Assembly: GCA_009760855.2 (NCBI GenBank)
Contig: WPIO01000175.1
Span: forward strand, 381,001-445,000
Direction of reading: 5' to 3'
DNA from: Cristatella mucedo
Taxonomy: Eukaryota; Bryozoa; Phylactolaemata; Cristatellidae
DNA: 64,000 nt
Part shown: positions 58,205 through 64,000 of the stretch, piece after piece
Layout: each line of letters starts with the position of its first letter
Numbering within the stretch: position 1 is the first letter of the stretch
Program-made: the position numbers and the translations under genes
The notes under the pieces: generated by a model
Told to the model about the DNA's origin: nothing
Database searches by the model: none
What the model saw: the letters and a program-made list of their open reading frames with translations, nothing else

Positions 58205-59763
58205 AACATAGTGAGAATGATGGATTAGGGTAGCTTGAGACAATGCTAGGAATACCAGAGGAGCGGCTCTGGCCGGGTTCCATTCTGTCAATTCAACGGA
58301 TAACTATTAATACATTATATGACAACAGTGAAACTACAATAGGCACGCGCAATTTTGCCAAATAGTCGGGTCATTAACACTCGGCAAAGCTAACGATGCA
58401 ACCTGCTTGGTGGGTATGGTAGGAAGCAGAGTCATTTCCAACGGGCTATGTTGTAATACAAAACAGATATGCTGTAAACAGGTCCGCGTTTTATTGGTTT
58501 TCATGTACTATTTCAGTAAGAACATTGGTTTTCGGAAGTAAAGTCTGCAATTAACGAGAAATGCTAGAAGTGCTTTTTGCTGTAAGTAGAAAGTGGTAGT
58601 CGCGATGTGGCAGGACGATAATGTGGTGCGAGAAGTTACGATCCAAAGGTTACACTGGTAATTGGCTATCTCAAGTCCATGGTTACAATTTTTGTTTGAA
58701 CGACAGCTAAACAGCTATAGACACTGAAACAATTTCACTGTGCTTCCATTAGCAATGCACGTCAAGTTATTTTACTCACTAACTAAGCCCTTATGTATTC
58801 ACGAACGTCGGTACGTGATAATTTTTGAAACTATCTGTGCTAAATTGAACCAAAATTAGTTATTGCAGCATTTCCACTCATGACACTGTGTGCAGATGAG
58901 GACCTTGGACGATGCAACAGCTAAAACAGCAGCACAACACGTGACCAATAGCTAGCACTCCCTACTACTAAAGAGAGAAACGTATACATAGTGGCTATAA
59001 TAGGGTCTACCTCCGGGATTCTGCTTCATTCACAGAACCACGAAAGCAGCAGCGTTTCGTTTCGTTTTTTGGAGCTAGCGTGGGACTTCTTTATTTCGTC
59101 ATGTCTCACTAAATTCTGTGTACTTCCAGCTGGTAAGATTCCGTCACTCCTCGCGATGAATAAACGTCGCCAACACGATGTCCTTCCGCTTATTTTCCCG
59201 GTGTTTCACCATCTGCAGCCCTTTGCGCCGTAATACCCTACACGATACTCGACGCACTCGAGCATTGTCTTTTTAGTAGTCCAGTACCCGGTAATCTTGC
59301 TGATTCACGATCCGGCACTCAATAATGAAAGGTGAGCTAACTTTGAGGCCTCATCGCTTGTATAGTAGCCGAAGAACCTTGCCGGCTATCCAAACTTCTT
59401 CCAGCTTGACGTGAAAGAGCACCCACTGCAGGACTCCAATACACTACCCGCAGAAAAAAAGTGCATGAAATCAGCTTATAATAATGCAAATGGAATGATG
59501 AAAAAAGTAGGTATATTTATGTTTTAAAATGCAGTTATTAGAACCACAATAAAAATAGGTGTTCAATTTTCTATTAAAGATTGTGAGCTATTTCGAACTA
59601 AAAGGTTTAATGTCGGTAGTACCGTCTCTCCAGCCTAGTATGTGGACACCTAATTTCTCATTTTACAGCAAGGGTGAAGTTTTCTGAATTCACTTTTCTA
59701 GTACAGTTGTGAATCCCCTGATCTTTCAAAGATATTTTTGCGATTTCTTTTACGTTTCCCTAG
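58205..59763 (+). other. Upstream or intron sequence of gene 2
   Basis: Holds a degenerate minus-strand SINE-2 at about 59360-59450. Because the exon at 59764 has an acceptor, an earlier exon of gene 2 should exist upstream, but none could be identified. An 80-codon frame at 58991-59233 has no support. No promoter motif stands out. Confidence 0.45.
59360..59450 (-). mobile_element. SINE-2, degenerate, minus strand
   Basis: Reads in the SINE-2 order (AGAACCTTGCCGGCTATCC, CAGCTTGACGTGAAAGAGC, CCCACTGCAGGACTCCAAT), heavily mutated. Confidence 0.45.
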
Positions 59764-60418
59764 GCAGCACATTCAAAGCTATCCGAAGTATTCGGCCAAG
59801 TTTCCATTCTCAGTGCTGCAGTGACCGCCATCGACCGTGACGACGTTGTGGCATTACATGAAGCCTTGTCGCGTGTGAGGGACGTTGATCGCCTGCACGA
59901 ACTGACAGTGCCGGAGAAGCACTGCAGTCTACTGTACTATGCCATCTCCGGCGAACGCACTGCCTCAGTTGAGGCACTCATCAAAGTCGGCGGGGAGCGG
60001 CTCGTTGTGAACTCACAGGCGCTCAATCCTCACACGGCGGCCACAGAGACGTGCCTACATGCTGCCGCTGCAAGCGGCAGCGAGAGCAGCGTCCGAGCCA
60101 TCTTGAGCTCCCTGACACCGGAAGTTCGCTCACAGTATCTGAATGCCGAGACTGTGGTCGTCGAGCGCGGTAGCGATCGCCTCGGTGTGTCGGTCCTGCA
60201 CTTAGCTGCCATGCATGGCCATGTGCACCTGATCGACTATTTGGTCTGCGAGCAGCAGGTTTCCGTTGACCATCCATGCAGCAACAAGGTCACGGCAGTT
60301 TACCTCGCGGCTCGAAGGAATCGGGCAATGGCAGTTCAGAGGCTTTTGGCTCTAGGAGCAAGCACGGACATCGTCGACCAAGCCCAGATGACCTTCATTC
60401 ATTATGGAATACTATCGG
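59764..60418 (+). CDS. Gene 2 first visible exon: ankyrin repeats
   Basis: 655 bp, phase 0 in (acceptor TTACGTTTCCCTAG) and phase 1 out (donor GT at 60419). It encodes 218 residues. An N-terminal helical stretch (SKLSEVFGQVSILSAAVTAID) is followed by repeats: SLLYYAISGERTASVEALIKVGG, TCLHAAAASGSESSVRAIL, SVLHLAAMHGHVHLIDYLV, TAVYLAARRNRAMAVQRLLALGA and the beginning of TFIHYGILSG, which the next exon completes. This is the cytoplasmic ankyrin arm of a channel paralogous to gene 1. GC content is well above the surrounding DNA. A longer in-frame reading past 60418 loses the pattern, which confirms the donor. Confidence 0.88.
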
Positions 60419-60674
60419 GTAGGAGGCTGAGCTCGAAGCATGCCCTTATTCAACGGAAGCCCAACAGCCGCTCAGCTTTATCATGGTTCCTGGTTATTTC
60501 ATCAGAGCAGGCTCACGTCTCACGCTTACATAGTGTGCCTTTGGTGGAAGCTTGTGAACATTTGGATTTTTTGCAGATTTTAAGGCCTCTGTGTCTTAAA
60601 TAGCAGTCGATCTGAATTTTTAATTTGTACTAGAGCACTGACACTAAGCTGACATTGCTTACCTCTTTTTTCAG
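60419..60674 (+). other. Short intron of gene 2
   Basis: 256 bp, GT at 60419, acceptor CTCTTTTTTCAG. Nothing else in it. Confidence 0.85.
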
Positions 60675-61294
60675 GCGAAAAGGACATGGTTTCACTGTGC
60701 TTGAAAGCAAGTTCAAGGCCAGCATGCATCAACCTTTGGAGACAGTCTAACCCATTGCTGCTAGTCGCCTACGAGGACAGAGCAGACCTAATGTGCCTCC
60801 TATTAGAAGACTCCGATATTCAACTCTTCGTTGACATTTCAACGAGAACACTTGGTCAAACGCCACTGCATATCGCATGCAGTCGTGACAAAGACCCGAC
60901 GTCAGCAATCTGCCAAGCTTTGCTTGATGGTGGTGCAAACCCTAATTCCTGCAACAAGCATGGTGATACCCCTTTTATGATGGCCACTCTAAACAATAAA
61001 GTGGCCTCCATGGTCGCAATTGCTCTCCATTTTACTACACCCAGAAGAACCTATTTTCAGAACGTAAACCGGAGTGGTTACTGCATCTGGGATTACGCTT
61101 TGAAGGGCAGCAGCCTTGAGTCGCTGATCGCGCTACTGGAGATAGCTCTGGACGCCTACAGGAAGGAGAATAACTTGAAGGGGCCGAATCCTATGACAGA
61201 AGATATCGGCCCATTTCTTTCCTTTGAGCTTGACTCGTGTCTTACAACGCCCTTGCATATAGCCATGAAACGAGGCGAGTCCAGGCACCTGTCG
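60675..61294 (+). CDS. Gene 2 second visible exon: ankyrin repeats
   Basis: 620 bp, phase 1 in (GC completes Gly) and phase 0 out before a consensus donor GTGAGT. It completes one ankyrin repeat (EKDMVSLCLKASS) and contains more: NPLLLVAYEDRADLMCLLLEDSD, GQTPLHIACSRDKDPTSAI, HGDTPFMMATLNNKVASMV and, after a helical insert, TTPLHIAMKRGESRHLS. The last repeat is finished by the exon at 63855 (LLLKYM). An insert (about TTPRRTYFQ to FLSFELDS) interrupts the strict repeat spacing, as is common in long TRP ankyrin arms. Confidence 0.88.
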
Positions 61295-61759
61295 GTGAGT
61301 GGGAATACGTGCTTGAAACTTGATTTTGGATGTTTAATGGGCCATCAATTTTCGCTCCTAACATAGGGTCTGAATTTTGAAGAAGAGCGATACTCAGGCT
61401 AGTACTTGTGTTTGGTGTAAAACTTGCAGCCCCGCCCAATTATCATGGGCTTTGCTATTGCTGAGTGCACCATCCGCCGACCTTCAAGCTCCTTTCTATA
61501 AAGGAGCTCAATGTATTAGTAGTTAACTTCTAGTTCTCTTTCTTCTCTTGCTCCCACCTGCCTATTAAAGCTAGTCAGGCCAGTTTGCCACCTAACTACC
61601 AACTCATCCGACTACAATTAATTAGTTAGCTGTGGCTTGAGCACTCAGCAATTCCGTTGGAGATCGTGCCTTTAGTTCCTATCGCATAATAGCCTCAAAA
61701 CTAAAGCAGTATAGTTTGTGTGCGTGTGCGTGAGTGCGCTTGTTTGTGTATTTAATAAT

Positions 61760-61895
61760 TTTTGTTGCGCCCCACCAGAACTCAATCTCCATTCAGGCGC
61801 TTCACATATGCCAATGGCTAGAGCAAACGACCTCGGTCGTCAAAGAAATTCAACTTTTGCTTATTTCGAAGCAAGAATCTTAACCACTGGGTCAA
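61760..61895 (-). mobile_element. SINE-1, minus strand
   Basis: Reverse-complement SINE-1: tail hairpin CCCACCAGAACTCAATCTCC, CAGGCGCTTCACATATGCC, a weak B box near 61810, and A-box-like CTTAACCACTGGG near 61880. The head is partly decayed. Confidence 0.6.
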
Positions 61896-62059
61896 AGCAG
61901 CTGATTTTTCAAAAGAATTCAGCTGGAGAAGCTAATAATGAAAAAGTACTAATTACGCCATCGGCTAGGTCACAATGAATTAGACTTTGTGCGCAATGAG
62001 GCGGAAGTGCATAAGAGTTGTGATAATTCGCATGTTCACTCTCCCCCAAATTGACAAAG

Positions 62060-62145
62060 TTGTTTTACAGCACTCGTAAAGGGCCTAGGCAGAAACTTAG
62101 TTATCCAATGTTCTTCTGCGAATCTATTTATTGTAATTATAATTA
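62060..62145 (+). mobile_element. LINE-A tail, degenerate
   Basis: CGTAAAGGGCCTAGGCAGAA followed by ACTTAGTTATCC and an ATT-rich end: a decayed copy of the LINE-A terminal hairpin and tail. Confidence 0.4.
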
Positions 62146-63419
62146 TTCTCTAGTTTACAACGTCATTGGCATTACACGAACTCTGCTTGCTGTAAACAGC
62201 ACAAGTTAGTGAGATGTCTACTTTCAAGCATTGACGTAGTACATCTGCTGCGCGAGAAGTTGGCTTTACTTCAACGCTAATGATAATACAAATAATAATT
62301 GCAAATTTTTATTACTAAATCAAATAACAAAATCCCAGCTCTTTCAGAAGCCTGGCAACATTTTTAGCAGCAGTGCGAAAGTCTCAGAAAGAATTAGCCC
62401 AAAGAAGTAAATACGTCCGAGACTGAGCTCTGCCGAGGCTGCTACACGAAACAATAGCTCTATGACAATCAACCGTGGTCCTCTACTAATAGATTGTTGT
62501 TCGCATAAAGCTATTCTTCAGGCCAACTTGCCAGCTACGTGGTAGATCTGAGATCGATTCGAAGGAAGCAGATCTTTGAAATCACTTATAGAAACGTTTA
62601 AGCACCATAATCGTATATTTAAAAATATAATTCAACTTTTAAATCATAGTTATCTTGAATTGCAAAAAGTAAGTCAGAAATGCTACGGTGCTGTTGCAGT
62701 AGCATCAAAGTCGAAGTCAATTTCCGGTCCCTTATTTTGTGCACCAGCAAGTTTTAACTTATGGCAGTGGACCATTTAAGTCTGATATTTAGATATTTAG
62801 GGCTTCAGTAGCCGTACTCTGAAGTTTCTAGCCACATTCAGCCGAAAGTACCCATAATTTAAAAGCAAAGTATTTGAAGGGAATGCAATTAACGGATTAT
62901 GTCCCTTAAAAGATCATGCCACAATGCAAAGTTGTCGCCCCTCTGCGTCTCCATTTCGATTTTTAGGTAGTTTCTGTTTTTCCAAGCACACATGCATCAG
63001 AAGTAGCAAGAATATTCTGATACCAAGGGCGTTACTGTGATATCGACTTTGGCTTTTCACCTTTAATCTTGAGCAAGTGCCGATATCCCAGTAACCATCA
63101 CACGTACCATACAAGTAAAACTATTTCAAGCACAAGCTAAAAAAGTAAAATAGTGTTCTAAGAAGACCTACTTTATAAATACTAGACAGATTAAATATTC
63201 TCCTGATTTTAAATTTCAATTGCGAGGTATAAAAATGATTACCGTAGATTGAGGGAGTACTGTGTTGGGGTTTTTACTTAGGAATGCTATTAATTTATAT
63301 TTTGTGAGCTTAAAACTGCTTAGAAATTTCTTAGCGGGTATACGCATTGCATCCAAACGTGTTCATTATATTAAAACAGATTGTGGGATAGTAACACTGG
63401 CTCCTTTGTCGCCCAGCTA

Positions 63420-63545
63420 TTTTGTTCTAGTGGTTACGGTGCTCGCCCCGATCGAGGTCGGGCCTCGAGGTTATGGGCTCGAGCCCCGTGGAATATGTGA
63501 AATGTCTGAACAGAGAGTAGGTTCTTGTAGGGTGCTGAACAGATG
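63420..63545 (+). mobile_element. SINE-1, plus strand
   Basis: Head with A-box-like TAGTGGTTACGGTGCTCGCC, B-box-like GGGCTCGAGCCCC at about 63477-63489, then GGAATATGTGAAATGTCTGA and a diverged hairpin tail. It has the same head-junction-tail order as the other SINE-1 copies. Confidence 0.7.
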
Positions 63546-63559
63546 AGTTGCATATTTAT

Positions 63560-63730
63560 GTACATTTAGGTACTTGACAACAGCACCTAACCAAGAAATC
63601 TTGATGTTGTTTATTGAGCATGCTACCACTAACAACTCGTCAGTGGGTGCTTTGATGCAATTGTAAAGCACCTAGAAGACAGATTGAGTTCACTGAGAGT
63701 GCAGAATCAAATGTATTATTATTATTATTT
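63560..63730 (+). mobile_element. LINE-A 3' tail, plus strand
   Basis: 3' UTR remnant ending in GTAAAGCACCTAGAAGACAG, ATTGAGTTCACTGAGAGTGC and an (ATT)n tail at about 63715-63730, the LINE-A 3' signature in slightly diverged form. Confidence 0.6.
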
Positions 63731-63854
63731 TCTTAATTATTTCATTCGTATAGAGATTTGTCTTTATATGCCCTTGAGGTGAAATTACGGACACGGAAAT
63801 TAGGCCAGATATGATTCGTTAAGAGTAACCTTTACCTTTCCTACTTTATTGCAG

Positions 63855-63996
63855 CTCCTCCTTAAATATATGTCCTCTGCGACAGTGGATGCTCGCGGCG
63901 ACACCTTCTTACATGTGGCGGCCCGCCAAGGGCGTGAAGACATCCTTCGTCAGTTTGTCCTCGACTCAACAACTGCAAACACAGTTAACGCTCAAG
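63855..63996 (+). CDS. Gene 2 third visible exon: ankyrin repeat (equivalent to gene 1 exon A)
   Basis: 142 bp after acceptor CTTTATTGCAG, ending one base into a codon before GTAA at 63997. It encodes 47 residues (LLLKYMSSATVDARGDTFLH and on), completing the repeat begun by the previous exon and adding another. Length, both phases and 32 of 47 residues match gene 1 exon A at 718-859. The remaining exons, including the predicted channel domain, lie to the right of the window. Confidence 0.9.
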
Positions 63997-64000
63997 GTAA

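Larger units (their letters stand above)
61295..63854 (+). other. Intron of gene 2 before the exon at 63855
   Basis: Contains SINE-1 at 61760-61895 (-) and 63420-63545 (+) and LINE-A tails at 62060-62145 and 63560-63730. The stretch 62150-63400 holds nothing recognisable. It corresponds to the intron preceding exon A in gene 1. Confidence 0.65.

Noticed and set aside
63420-63500. A tRNA gene near the right edge
   Set aside because: A and B boxes belong to SINE-1; acceptor stem does not pair and the SINE tail follows.

Overview
The window is animal nuclear DNA. Coding blocks are short, bounded by GT-AG splice sites and keep reading phase across introns. They sit in AT-rich DNA full of CR1/L2-like non-LTR retrotransposons, tRNA-derived SINEs and long (GA)n, (CT)n and (TTTA)n microsatellites. 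There is no operon structure, CRISPR array or bacterial gene density. The phylum cannot be fixed from the sequence; an invertebrate is the best guess.

Two tandem, same-strand copies of an ankyrin-TRP ion-channel gene frame the window. Gene 1 (1-22001, +) enters already in progress. Seven exons (718-859, 3720-3962, 5621-5856, 7876-8007, 11211-11384, 17167-17356, 20797-22001) join in phase 1/1/0/0/0/1 into 774 codons including the stop. They encode about six ankyrin repeats, a linker and a complete six-helix channel core with a TRPV-type pore and TRP domain. Gene 2 (59764-end, +) shows its ankyrin region in three exons (59764-60418, 60675-61294, 63855-63996) and runs off the right edge. Its third exon matches gene 1's first visible exon in length (142 bp), phase and 32 of 47 residues, so the two edges hold homologous exons. 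Overlaying the genes predicts a channel of roughly 1200 residues with about fifteen ankyrin repeats: TRPV-like pore, TRPA-sized ankyrin arm.

The 37.8 kb between the genes is mostly a retrotransposon graveyard. LINE-A and LINE-B are two CR1/L2-like families, usually 5'-truncated and sometimes nested. SINE-1 has a tRNA-like head and a 3' tail nearly identical to the LINE-A 3' tail; SINE-2 is a second tRNA-like family. Between them lie a few weakly supported candidate coding blocks: a phase-matched exon pair at 36758-36936/37352-37454, a minus-strand exon at 40358-40610, and a GC/CpG-rich island at 40940-41620 holding a 23-bp minisatellite and a short signal-peptide-like ORF.

Family names LINE-A/B and SINE-1/2 are local labels. 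Repeat boundaries are by eye and good to a few tens of bases. No homology search was run.
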